DNA from: Paraburkholderia lycopersici
Lineage (GTDB): Bacteria; Pseudomonadota; Gammaproteobacteria; Burkholderiales; Burkholderiaceae
Reading direction: 5' to 3'
Length of the DNA: 64,000 nucleotides
NCBI RefSeq assembly: GCF_900096975.1
Contig: NZ_FMYQ01000012.1
Location: forward strand, 1-64,000
The position numbers and the translations under genes were made by a program. The notes below the pieces were generated by a model that was not told the DNA's origin, made no database searches, and was given only the letters and a program-made list of their open reading frames with translations. This document shows, piece by piece, positions 43,863-52,614 of the stretch; position 1 is the stretch's first letter; each line of letters begins with the position of its first letter.

Positions 43863-45419
43863 TCACCAGGCCTGAACGCCTGGCGACGGTTCGCGTACGC
43901 GCGCTGCCCCGCCAGCCTCCCCCACATCCTCGGTAAATATGTCGCGATACAAATCTTGTCCGTAGCTCGTCTGCAACGGCTCTCCTTGAATCAGGCGGAA
44001 AGTGCGCCCGCCGTCTTCCCGGCGTTCAGCCCGAAGGAACAGTGCTGGAAACGCACAATCATCCGATAGGCTTTTGGCCAGCGTAAATAGATGCGTGACA
44101 AGGCAGATCTTCACGTGCGCATCGAGCAAGGCCATAAGGATCTGTCTGCCGATTTCCGACCCTTCACGTTCGTTTGTCGATGCAAACGACTCGTTTGAAA
44201 GGAAAAGCGCATGCGGCCCGATATGGTCGACGATCTCGCTCATGCGCCGCAGTTCTTCGTCAAACTTTCCGCCTTGCATCGTGACGTCTTCTTCTCGCTT
44301 GTAATGGGTAAATATGCCATTCGCGATATTCGCTTCGAACTCCGAATCGCCGACCAAACCGCCCGTCTGGAGCAGTACCTGTGCGATTCCGATACTGCGT
44401 AAAAAAGTGGACTTGCCTCCCTGATTCGCACCTGTCACAACGATAGCGTCGTTGCCGTTTGCGTCGACGTCGTTTCCAACCGGCGGCTGCTCCATCCGCA
44501 ATGCAAGACTGACGTCGTACAACCCGGCGAATTTCTGCTTGCGCTGCCCAGCCGGAAAGGGCACAGGAAAGCAAACCGGCAGTCCCCGCTTTACCAGTTC
44601 GTTGCGCAGATTCATGAAACCCAGATAGAAACCCAGCTCAGCGCGCAGCATCGCGAAGAAGCGCTTGATATGGTCAGCCGATTGCGCGAGTGCGTTCGCA
44701 ACGTGATTGACGCCCCGGGCTTCAAGTTCGGAGACCGCGCGAGCGCCGTTCTCGTCTCGCTCGGCGATACGGAACGTGCGTGACGGCGGTTTCCTCGCAA
44801 GCAAACGACGAATCAGATTCGGGTCCGGCTCGTGCGGCTTGCGCAGGACGTAGCGCGCCCCCTTGTTGCCACGACCTGGCTGCGCACTGATCAGCACTCC
44901 ACCATTGAACTTCAGATCTTTCAGGCAGTGCTTTATTGACGCGAAATAGTCGTCAGTCAATTCGGCGCCCACCATTGCGAAGAATCGCCTGAAGCCGCCC
45001 GATTCGAACGACGTTGCTTCGTCGTCGGCGAGCCGGCGCAATTTCCCCAGCGACACGAGATACGCCTGGACGAGGTCTCGGGCCGAATGCAGGACGCTGC
45101 TGGCCGACGCCGTCAAGCCCCAGTAGAAGCTCTTGCGCTCCGTCTCCTGCGCCTCCACGGCAATCGCGTACATCTGCCGTACCGTGGCCTCGTGGCCAAG
45201 ACAATCCTTGAGGATGGCCTGTCGATACAGGATGTCATCAAGCGCATCGAGACTGACGGGCACCACGCTCTTTGCCACGCCCTCGATGAATTCATCTCCG
45301 GCCGCCATCGCACGGTAAAGGGTGGCGAGTTCGAGATCCTGCGTTAGCGTCTTTTCGTTCCAGCGTTCGTCGCGACGCCAGTCGAAATCGCGTTCGGCGT
45401 AGAGCAACCAGGCTTTCAT
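43863..45419 (-). CDS. Short MutS-like ATPase B
   Basis: A 518-residue MutS-family ATPase lacking the mismatch-recognition N-domains of true MutS (~850 residues). It retains the lever/clamp helical region and the ATPase: Walker A G-A-N-Q-G-G-K-S-T (~residue 333), M-Q-G-G-K-F-D-E-E-L signature helix, and Walker B F-L-S-N-E-S-F-A-S-T-N-E in which the usual Asp-Glu pair is Asn-Glu. It is the second gene of the riboswitch 4 unit and overlaps the first by 4 bases. Confidence 0.82.
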   Translation of the reverse strand: MKAWLLYAERDFDWRRDERWNEKTLTQDLELATLYRAMAAGDEFIEGVAKSVVPVSLDALDDILYRQAILKDCLGHEATVRQMYAIAVEAQETERKSFYWGLTASASSVLHSARDLVQAYLVSLGKLRRLADDEATSFESGGFRRFFAMVGAELTDDYFASIKHCLKDLKFNGGVLISAQPGRGNKGARYVLRKPHEPDPNLIRRLLARKPPSRTFRIAERDENGARAVSELEARGVNHVANALAQSADHIKRFFAMLRAELGFYLGFMNLRNELVKRGLPVCFPVPFPAGQRKQKFAGLYDVSLALRMEQPPVGNDVDANGNDAIVVTGANQGGKSTFLRSIGIAQVLLQTGGLVGDSEFEANIANGIFTHYKREEDVTMQGGKFDEELRRMSEIVDHIGPHALFLSNESFASTNEREGSEIGRQILMALLDAHVKICLVTHLFTLAKSLSDDCAFPALFLRAERREDGGRTFRLIQGEPLQTSYGQDLYRDIFTEDVGEAGGAARVREPSPGVQAW

Positions 45420-46951
45420 GATTCGAGGCGATCCTTCAGACGTTGAAAAGTGAGCCCGTACTGCTCGGCCACAGATACGGCGTATGCGCGTCCATCGGCA
45501 ATCTTTCGGCGAACGCGGAACGTTCTTGCCGCCGGGTTGGCCGGGCTAATTTCGCTAACCATGCTGACCGTCTGCGGCCCGAGCCTCGCCAGCTCTTCGA
45601 TAAACGTCACGCAAACGCATAGCGCATCGCGATTCATGATTTGCCCAATGATCCGGCGGCACAGGAATAGCGCATCCGCGAGCGTCGTGGAACTGAATAT
45701 CTCGTTCATCACGATGACACTGCGCGGCGTGGCCCTCTCCAGGATGTCGTGCATACGCGTGAGGTCGTCCTGGAGCTTTCCGCGCATGTCCCGGGTATTC
45801 TCCTCGCGCTCGAAATGGGCGAAGATCTGGTCGCAAAGATAGAGGGTCGCGTGGCGCCCGGGCACCGGGAATCCAAGCCTCGCCAGGTAATGCAGTTGTC
45901 CGAACATTCTTGCGAACGTGGTCTTGCCGCCGTTGTTGGGGCCGGAAACAACGAAGATACGTTCAGCCTCATCGAGCCGGAAATCGTTGCAAACGACGGG
46001 AAGCTTGTCGCTGCAAAGCTTGTGGGCGAACGCGAGGTCGAATGCATCGTCGCAACGCTCGGCCTTGCTGGAAGACGAAACAATGGGGAAGCAGAACGAA
46101 AGGCCTTGTTCCCGGCAGGGTCGAATGCAGGCGTCGTATGCGATGTAGAACTGCACCTCGCGGTCAAATGATGCGACGCTCGTGTCGAGATAGTCGGCGT
46201 GATTCGACCAGAAGCTGGCCAGCATCGCAAATGGCCGAGGTTGAAGCTCGGCGACGAAGTCGAGTATTTGCGCCTCGACGTGGTTCATTTCCGGCCAGTC
46301 TTTCACCTCAACGCTGTGATTCTTTACATCGCCTTGCTTGAAGCGCTCGAAAATGTCCAGGACGTGCGCGCTGTAATCGCTCTCGCCGTCATAGTTCAAT
46401 ACGGTCACCGCATTACCATGAATGTGAATTGCGTATCTGACGGTTTCCAGCGCGGCACGCAGGCCGTCCACGTCTCGCCTGAGTCCAGCGAACGGCGCGG
46501 CGCCAAGATACCGCGCGAGCCACGTACCGAATTCGCGCAAGCCGCTCGAGTGCGGACGAGCCTCGCGCAGCATCGGCTCCAATGCCTCTAGCGCATTGCA
46601 ATACTGGGATGCAGCATCGAGGAACCACCACTGCTTTTGTCGCGGATAGTAGAGCTTTTCGGCTTGCGCCAGAGAGGCACGCATTTTTCGCATCGACTGC
46701 GCGAAGGCGTGGATGCATTGGGAAACCTCTCGGCGCGCGAGGTCACGCATGACGTCATGCCGGTATCGCACAGCGCTCTCGCAATTGAGCGCTGTGCGAA
46801 AAAACGGCGTCAGGTTGTACTCGTCATAACCTTGCGTGACCGTCTGCTCGATCTGGTCGAGATTCAGGTCGCCGAAGAACTCGGGCTCGGGCACGTCATC
46901 ACGAGGTGGCCCGTCTTGTGGCGTCTCGAACAGGATGCTGTAAAAGCCCAT
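45416..46951 (-). CDS. Short MutS-like ATPase A
   Basis: A 511-residue paralogue of the gene behind it. Walker A is G-P-N-N-G-G-K-T-T (~residue 313), then R-D-M-R-G-K-L-Q-D-D-L and Walker B V-I-V-M-N-E-I-F-S-S-T-T, again with Asn for the Asp of I-D-E. No mismatch-binding domain. The pair may form a heterodimer as MutSalpha-type proteins do. A GGGGAG ribosome binding site precedes the ATG, which lies about 170 bases after riboswitch 4. mutS-type genes are a known but unexplained companion of this riboswitch class. Confidence 0.84.
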   Translation of the reverse strand: MGFYSILFETPQDGPPRDDVPEPEFFGDLNLDQIEQTVTQGYDEYNLTPFFRTALNCESAVRYRHDVMRDLARREVSQCIHAFAQSMRKMRASLAQAEKLYYPRQKQWWFLDAASQYCNALEALEPMLREARPHSSGLREFGTWLARYLGAAPFAGLRRDVDGLRAALETVRYAIHIHGNAVTVLNYDGESDYSAHVLDIFERFKQGDVKNHSVEVKDWPEMNHVEAQILDFVAELQPRPFAMLASFWSNHADYLDTSVASFDREVQFYIAYDACIRPCREQGLSFCFPIVSSSSKAERCDDAFDLAFAHKLCSDKLPVVCNDFRLDEAERIFVVSGPNNGGKTTFARMFGQLHYLARLGFPVPGRHATLYLCDQIFAHFEREENTRDMRGKLQDDLTRMHDILERATPRSVIVMNEIFSSTTLADALFLCRRIIGQIMNRDALCVCVTFIEELARLGPQTVSMVSEISPANPAARTFRVRRKIADGRAYAVSVAEQYGLTFQRLKDRLES

Positions 46952-47117
46952 TTCCCGCTCCCCTGGTCGCCACGCTTTAATCGGGCGCGACGAAACTCGA
47001 GCTCAAACGGATCGAGCTGTGACGATGTGAACCGGGAATCGCCGTCTTGACGGCAAAGGCACAGGTGGGGCCAGCGAAGAAACCGCACGCACCGACAGCG
47101 CCTGTTCCCAGGCCTGT

Positions 47118-47164
47118 AGGCATCATTAGCCCGTCGGGGCGGTTTCGGGAGGAATGCCATCTCC
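47118..47164 (-). promoter_or_regulatory. Fluoride riboswitch (crcB motif) 4, upstream of the MutS-like pair
   Basis: RNA starts GGAGAUGGCAUUCCUCCC with stem GGAG/CUCC, GGCAU/AUGCC pairing, GAAACC joint, hairpin GCCC/GGGC and UAAUGAUGCCUAC. A TTGTAG-N17-TAGAGT promoter lies at 47195-47200 and 47172-47177. The following hairpin (GCCUG/CAGGC, 47100-47113, with weaker outer pairs to the aptamer tail) matches the position of the switches in the other three copies. Confidence 0.92.
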
Positions 47165-47301
47165 GCCGTCCACTCTACGCCCCCGGCGACGAGGCTACAA
47201 GTCCTCGAAACCGCCCGGGTGACGCGCCAACCAGTCGGCAGGAATGGTCCGCCGTACCCGGCGTCGTTCGCCCGAGGCGCAACGCGCGCATGGCCGCCCC
47301 G

Positions 47302-49725
47302 CTAGTCGGTGCGCTCTTCCCGACCGGCCGCTTCTATCAGGCTGCGCAGTTGCCCGGCCGAAAACGGTTTGCGCACGGACGAGAATGCGAACCCCACTTC
47401 GCGGGCAAGCGGAGCTTCATCGCCAGATGCAAAGATGATCTTCAGCGCGGGCACCTGCTGGAGTGCAGCCCGGGCCAGCTCAACGCCCGAACCGTCGGGT
47501 AGCGCGATATCGGTGACGAGAATCCGCACCTCTTCCGTCACCTCGCGCAAAGCGGCCTCCCGGCTGTCCGCCTGCCGGACCGCGTAGCCCATTTCCGCGA
47601 GCAGTTCGCTCACCGCCTCGCGCGAAGCGGCATCGTCATCGACGACGAGCACGGATATCAGCGGCACGACGGATTTGGCAGCGCTGTCCGCCACCTGATG
47701 AAGCGGAACGGATAAATCAGGATGCCCAAGCATACGGCGTATTTTCGTTGCCAGTTGCTCGCGGCTATAAGGTTTGCTGAGCAGATGCACACCGGGGTCC
47801 AGCCGCCCCCCATGGACGATGGCGTTCTGCGTGTACCCCGACGTAAACAGCACTCTCAGGCCCGGCAGGGCGCGCACGGCCATTTTGGCCATTTCGGTGC
47901 TGCGTACCGGACCTGGCATTACCACGTCGGAAAACAACAGGTCGATCTTTACTCCGCTTTTGATGATGACCATGGCGCTTTGCGCGTCGTCCGCCTTCAG
48001 TACCGCGTACCCCAGGTCCGTCAGCATCTCGACCACCATGGACTGCACCCGCTTGTCGTCCTCGACCACGAGAATGGTTTCTGAACCGCCTGTGACCTGC
48101 GGCGTATGCGGCCGCTCCAGCTCGGCGACCTGTTCCATCGACCGAGGCAGGTAAATCTTGACGGTGGTGCCATGCCCGGCCTCGCTGTACATCCGCATGT
48201 GGCCTCCGCTCTGCTTGACGAAGCCGTAGGCCATGCTCAGTCCAAGTCCTGTCCCTTCTCCCTCCGGCTTGGTGCTGAAATAAGGCTCGAACGCGCGTTC
48301 CATGACCTCGGGCGTCATGCCCGTGCCGGTATCCGTGATGGCGAGCAGCACGTACTGCCCCTCGGGCACGTCGTCGGGAAGCGCGTGATAGTGGCTGTCC
48401 AGCGTCGCGTTCGAAAGCTCGAGCGTCAGATGCCCGCCTTTGGGCATGGCGTCGCGACTGTTGATCGCGAGATTGAGTACGACATTCTCCAGATGATTGG
48501 GGTCCACAAGCGTATTCCAGAGGCCACCGGAGACGACCGTTTCCACCTGGATCATTTCGCCCAATGCCCGACGCAGCAGGTCGTCCATGTTCCGCAACAT
48601 GACGGCAAGATTGACCACCGCGGGCTGCAAAGCTTGCCGGCGGCCGAAGGCGAGAAGTTGTGAAGCGAGATTTGCGCCTTGCTCGACCGCGTCGATTGCC
48701 CTTTCGAGGCGCTCGCGCGACCACGCATCGCGGCCGTGACGGCGTTCCAGCAGTTCGAGATTGCCCCGCAGCACCTGGAGCACGTTGTTGAAGTCGTGCG
48801 CGACGCCGCCGGTCAGCTTGCCAATGGCCTCCATCTTCTGCGCCTGCAGCAGGGCTGCCCGCGCATTTTCCAGTTGCTCCTGGGCAACCTTGCGCTCGGT
48901 CACGTCGCGCGTAATTTTTGCGAAGCCCACGAGGTTGCCGGTCTCGTCCCGAATCGCATCGATGATGACGTTTGCCCAGAACCGGCTTCCATCCTTTCTG
49001 ACCCGCCATCCTTCCGTTTCGAAGCGGCCTTCGCGAGCGGCGGTCTCGAGCCCGCGTTCCGGCAGTCCCTGAACGGCGTCTTCGGGCGTATAGAACCTGC
49101 GGAAGTGCGTGCCGATGATTTCGTCCGCTTCGTAGCCCTTGATCCGGGCGGCGCCGAGATTCCAGTTCGTCACGATGCCGTCCGGTGACAGCATGAAAAG
49201 CGAGTAATCCGTGACGCCCTGCACGAGGAGTCTGAACTTGCGCTCGCTTTCGAGGACGGCCTCGTGAGCCCGCCGTTTGTCCGTGACGTCCCGGACGATC
49301 TTCGCGAAACCGATCAGGCTTCCGTCGGGGGCCACAAGCGGCGTGATCAGCACGCTTGCCCAGAAACGCGAGCCGTTCTTGCGCACGCGCCATCCCTCGG
49401 TTTCGCAGTGTCCCTTCTCGCGCGCCGTCTGCAGCATCGCCTCAGGTACACCCGCTTGCCTGTCCCCGGCAGGATAGAAGACGGAGAAGTGCTTGCCGAC
49501 GATCTCCTCGGCGCGATAACCCTTGATGCGCGCGGCGCCAGGATTCCAGCTGGCGACGATTCCCTCGGCCGTCAGCCGGAAGATTCCGTATTCTGAAACT
49601 CGCGCGACCAGCGCCTTTTCCCAGGCAACCGCTCGCTCGTCGGGCAGAGACTGCAACATGCGATCCTCCATTTCGCGACTCCTTGCACGACCCCGGTTCC
49701 GCCGGTGAGTCGCAGCATCGGTCAC
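47302..49725 (-). CDS. PAS-PAS hybrid sensor histidine kinase with two receiver domains
   Basis: An 807-residue soluble hybrid kinase, with no membrane segment. Two PAS domains (~43-150 and ~165-275; each contains I-x-G-Y-x-A-(D/E)-E-I-x-G-x-H-F), a HisKA with the phospho-His in G-G-V-A-H-D-F-N-N (~310), an HATPase with G-T-G-M-T-P and G-x-G-T-G-L-G-L-S, then a receiver at ~560-680 (V-V-E-D-D, F-S-D-V-V-M-P) and a second at ~690-805 (V-V-D-D-D, V-T-D-I-A-L-P). It may sense a redox or small-molecule cue. It ends about 140 bases upstream of riboswitch 4. Confidence 0.9.
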   Translation of the reverse strand: MTDAATHRRNRGRARSREMEDRMLQSLPDERAVAWEKALVARVSEYGIFRLTAEGIVASWNPGAARIKGYRAEEIVGKHFSVFYPAGDRQAGVPEAMLQTAREKGHCETEGWRVRKNGSRFWASVLITPLVAPDGSLIGFAKIVRDVTDKRRAHEAVLESERKFRLLVQGVTDYSLFMLSPDGIVTNWNLGAARIKGYEADEIIGTHFRRFYTPEDAVQGLPERGLETAAREGRFETEGWRVRKDGSRFWANVIIDAIRDETGNLVGFAKITRDVTERKVAQEQLENARAALLQAQKMEAIGKLTGGVAHDFNNVLQVLRGNLELLERRHGRDAWSRERLERAIDAVEQGANLASQLLAFGRRQALQPAVVNLAVMLRNMDDLLRRALGEMIQVETVVSGGLWNTLVDPNHLENVVLNLAINSRDAMPKGGHLTLELSNATLDSHYHALPDDVPEGQYVLLAITDTGTGMTPEVMERAFEPYFSTKPEGEGTGLGLSMAYGFVKQSGGHMRMYSEAGHGTTVKIYLPRSMEQVAELERPHTPQVTGGSETILVVEDDKRVQSMVVEMLTDLGYAVLKADDAQSAMVIIKSGVKIDLLFSDVVMPGPVRSTEMAKMAVRALPGLRVLFTSGYTQNAIVHGGRLDPGVHLLSKPYSREQLATKIRRMLGHPDLSVPLHQVADSAAKSVVPLISVLVVDDDAASREAVSELLAEMGYAVRQADSREAALREVTEEVRILVTDIALPDGSGVELARAALQQVPALKIIFASGDEAPLAREVGFAFSSVRKPFSAGQLRSLIEAAGREERTD

Positions 49726-50179
49726 TGCGTCGAAGATGCACAGATTAGCATTTCAGGCCCTCCGGAGACTCCGGGGCACTGGCGACACTCGAAGCGCAAG
49801 GGCGCCGCAATTCGCGCCCGCAAGCCTTCCGGGGGGGCGTCGCCACATTGCGCGGGAACACTTGATCGTGCGATCAGCGGCAATGGCGCGGCCGCCGGCT
49901 CGCATTCGACGAGTTCAATGCGGAATATATCGGACGCCGTGTGCTCGCGAGGCATGCCGCCGATCCGGTTGACGAAACGCCGCCAGCCGGCATTGGCTTT
50001 GGACGGGTCATCGGGGACGCCCGGCGAGCGTGCGCAATAAACCTTCCCGGAAGCGAGGCGCTGTTCGCTGCGCGGCCGCGCATGAACGGAAGAAGAGGCC
50101 CGATCGCGCCATCGAGGCGCGAGGGATGTTGAATGCAGCAGAAAACAGGGCGACGAGAGACGTCGCTCCGCAGCGCAGA
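49726..50179. other. Intergenic, no supported gene
   Basis: About 450 bases between the hybrid kinase start and the zinc-ribbon gene stop. Frames on both strands are GC-driven, low in hydrophobic order and lack ribosome binding sites. The part nearest the kinase must hold its promoter; nothing else is recognised. Confidence 0.45.
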
Positions 50180-50527
50180 TCACGCCTTCCGGACAAATTC
50201 CGATTTCAGGCTCATGGCACCGAAGCCATCCACCTTGCAGTCGATGTCGTGATCGCTGTCGACCAGACGGATGTTCTTGACCTTCGTGCCCATCTTGATC
50301 ACGCCCCCCGACCCTTTGAGCTTCAGGTCCTTGATCACCGTTACCGTATCGCCGTCCTGCAGGACATTGCCCGCCGAATCGCGGTACACCTTGGCGGCGG
50401 GCTCGGCCGAACCGGCAGCCGCTTCACTTACGGGCCATTCGTGGGCACATTCCGGGCAAATATAGACCGTGCCGTCTTCGTAGACGAACTCGGAGTGGCA
50501 TTTCGGACACGGCGGTAATGCGTTCAT
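50180..50527 (-). CDS. yjdM: Zinc ribbon domain protein YjdM (PhnA family)
   Basis: A 115-residue protein matching YjdM/PhnA: N-terminal zinc ribbon [25 protein letters not shown], then the C-terminal domain with [24 protein letters not shown] and the end L-K-S-E-F-V-R-K-A. Widespread family, function unclear; it is not a phosphonoacetate hydrolase despite the old name. Single gene with an A/G-rich leader. Confidence 0.92.
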   Translation of the reverse strand: MNALPPCPKCHSEFVYEDGTVYICPECAHEWPVSEAAAGSAEPAAKVYRDSAGNVLQDGDTVTVIKDLKLKGSGGVIKMGTKVKNIRLVDSDHDIDCKVDGFGAMSLKSEFVRKA

Positions 50528-50715
50528 ATCTCAATCCTCGCGCCAGATGGCGACGTTAGCTTCTGATTTGTGAGCGGGTGGCCGCGGCGAGCGGCGGGCG
50601 GAACCGGGTGAAGGGTCTTCCGCCACCGGAGGCGGCTGCGCAACGCGGGACGCGGCAGCACGCCGCGCCGGGAGAAATAGGCGCGCGGCCAGAAGCCGCC
50701 GGGCTCGAGGGGAAC

Positions 50716-50907
50716 CTACCGGCGCGCCCGCGTACCCACGGTGCTTTGCGTCTTGTATGTCACACCGTGCTGCGCGAGATATTCGCGGATCAATTGACGG
50801 ACGACCTGTGAAGGCGTCAGATCCTGCGCCGCGCACAGCTCTTCAAAGGCTGCCTTCTTGGCGGGATCGATCAGAATCGTCAGTCGGGCGCTTTTGGTTT
50901 CCATCAC
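50716..50907 (-). CDS. Ribbon-helix-helix protein (CopG-like)
   Basis: A 63-residue DNA-binding protein: beta strand S-A-R-L-T-I-L-I-D, helix K-K-A-A-F-E-E-L-C-A-A, then T-P-S-Q-V-V-R-Q-L-I-R-E-Y-L, the ribbon-helix-helix pattern of CopG/Arc repressors. Two ATGs (M-M-E-T-K) are adjacent. No toxin gene is next to it, so it is more likely a lone repressor than an antitoxin. Confidence 0.72.
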   Translation of the reverse strand: MMETKSARLTILIDPAKKAAFEELCAAQDLTPSQVVRQLIREYLAQHGVTYKTQSTVGTRARR

Positions 50908-51057
50908 GCAGGTGTTTGCCGTCCAGATATGTTAATCAAATTATAATCGAAAACCGGACGCCAGCCATCGAATCCAGGCATGGCGCCGCACCTTTGAGCA
51001 CGCCGGGCGCCAGGCCGGCGGCAGCTTACCACACCGCCCTGCGCCCACCTCAACCGG

Positions 51058-51504
51058 TCACGCAGCATCCGCACGCACCCTGTTCAGCAGGAACTCGCGC
51101 AACGCCACCTCCCAGTTCGCGTCCATCACGGTGAATCCGGCGGTCTCGATACAAGCCATCTGCCTGTCGAAGCACATCGCGCGAAGCTGGTGAACCGGCA
51201 GCGCGCGGCCGAAGAACAGGCCGGTATCGTCGAGCAGCAAGCTCGGCTTGCGCCGGTAGCGCGCCGCCATGACCGAAAGCGCATCCTGGACGTGACGCGC
51301 GGATTCCGCCGGATAGACGAACACGACGTTGACGCCCGCCGCATCGAGCCGGTCGCACGTCGCTTCGAAGCGATGGAGCATCTGAAACCCGCGCCCGCTT
51401 GCCCGACCGACGCCCACCGCGACAAGCCCCTGCTCGCCGGCCGCCTCGCGCAGAAGCAGACGCCTGCGCTCGTGCGTCAGCAATGGAATCTCGACGTCGA
51501 TCAT
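51058..51504 (-). CDS. Hypothetical protein
   Basis: A 148-residue soluble protein beginning M-I-D-V-E-I-P-L-L-T-H-E-R-R-R. Alternating strand/helix pattern (G-V-N-V-V-F-V-Y-P, P-S-L-L-L-D-D-T-G-L) hints at a thioredoxin-like or alpha/beta fold, but no family is recognised and there is no C-x-x-C. It is divergent from the second hydrogenase-related cluster and shares its AT-rich regulatory region. Confidence 0.55.
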   Translation of the reverse strand: MIDVEIPLLTHERRRLLLREAAGEQGLVAVGVGRASGRGFQMLHRFEATCDRLDAAGVNVVFVYPAESARHVQDALSVMAARYRRKPSLLLDDTGLFFGRALPVHQLRAMCFDRQMACIETAGFTVMDANWEVALREFLLNRVRADAA

Positions 51505-51559
51505 GCCCCTCCCTTTGCGCCCGCCACGCCGTTTGCCGACGCGGTGAATCCGCACCCAT

Positions 51560-51731
51560 CATAGTATAATTACATGTTAATGGTATTTACATTTAATGTA
51601 AATGAAAACGGCACACGTCCGCGACCATGCGCGGACCACGACGACGCGATTTCATGCATCGCCGATCCGGCCCGGCGACGATGAAACAGTCCGGTCATCA
51701 TGTTAATATCGTTAACATTCCGTGTTAACAC
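51560..51731. promoter_or_regulatory. AT-rich divergent regulatory region with three dyads
   Basis: Within this otherwise GC-rich window the region is AT-rich and symmetric. Elements: a TATAAT-type -10 at 51565-51570; inverted repeat ATTTACAT/ATGTAAAT around TTA (51585-51603); ATGTTAA/TTAACAT around five bases (51700-51718); and the perfect palindrome GTGTTAACAC (51722-51731). The TGTTAA half-site recurs, suggesting one regulator binds more than once before the spermidine synthase-like gene and the complex. Confidence 0.6.
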
Positions 51732-51743
51732 AATGCGCGCTGC

Positions 51744-52601
51744 ATGACACGAAAGGCGTGCCCATTACTCATGCATAGTTGGGAGAATCCGGCGTTGCCA
51801 TCCGACCTGGGCCTGCTCGCCCCGCTTTTCGCCGAGTTGTCGGGCCAACGCCCCGGCGTGCCTGCGGTGCACGACGGGCTGCGCACGCGCATCCTCTGTT
51901 TCGGCACGCTCGGCGTCCAGACCGCCATGCGCAAGAACGATCCGTTCGCGCTGCACCTCCCCTACACGCGCGCCATGATGGCGTTCCAGCTTTTCCAGCC
52001 GCGTCCGGCGCATATTCTCATCGTGGGCCTTGGCGGGGGGTCGCTCTCGAAGTACTGTCATCTTTGCTTTCCCGAAGCGATCGTCACGACCGTCGAGATC
52101 GATGAACGCGTGATCGCGTTGCGCGACCAGTTCCATATCCCGGACGACTCCACGCGCTTTCGCGTAGTCCATGCCGACGCCGCCGCGCATCTGGCCGCGC
52201 GGCGGGACACGGCCGACGTGATCCTGCTCGACGGCTTCGACGCTTTCGGGCTCCCCGTCAATCTGTCGAGCCAGGCCTTCTACGACGACTGCCATGCCTG
52301 CCTGCGCGACGGCGGCGTGCTGGTGGCCAACCTCCTCGAGCGCGGCGCCTGCGCGGCCAGTTGCTTCGAACGGATCGGCCGCGCATTCGAGCCGCGGACG
52401 TACTGCACGTGGGCACGGCACGACGGGAATCCCATCGCCGTCGCCGTGAAGAACGCGCCGGCGCCGGACTGGCCGGCACTGCACCAGCGCGCGCGTGACA
52501 TCGTGCTCGCCGGCGGGCTCGACCTTGTCACGCACGCGAAAAACATGGAACGCAACGATGTCGCCCGCATAGCCGCCCACGGCGCCGGGCTGACGCGATA
52601 G
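51744..52601 (+). CDS. Spermidine synthase-like methyltransferase-fold protein
   Basis: A 285-residue protein of the polyamine synthase/methyltransferase superfamily. The L-I-V-G-L-G-G-G-S-L nucleotide-binding loop (near 95), T-V-E-I-D acidic strand end and L-L-D-G-F-D-A motif are present, but the polyamine-site residues are not obvious, so spermidine synthase activity is not assured. An ATG at 51771 is an alternative. It is 13 bases from the next gene, thus first gene of the second hydrogenase-related cluster. Confidence 0.72.
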   Translation: MTRKACPLLMHSWENPALPSDLGLLAPLFAELSGQRPGVPAVHDGLRTRILCFGTLGVQTAMRKNDPFALHLPYTRAMMAFQLFQPRPAHILIVGLGGGSLSKYCHLCFPEAIVTTVEIDERVIALRDQFHIPDDSTRFRVVHADAAAHLAARRDTADVILLDGFDAFGLPVNLSSQAFYDDCHACLRDGGVLVANLLERGACAASCFERIGRAFEPRTYCTWARHDGNPIAVAVKNAPAPDWPALHQRARDIVLAGGLDLVTHAKNMERNDVARIAAHGAGLTR

Positions 52602-52614
52602 GAGACCCGGCTCG

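Noticed and set aside
32962..47164. Dispersed repeat or insertion-sequence ends (similar 50-base blocks four times)
   Set aside because: The blocks match the fluoride riboswitch fold, each precedes a gene on the same strand, and stem changes are compensated, so they are functional RNAs rather than mobile repeats.
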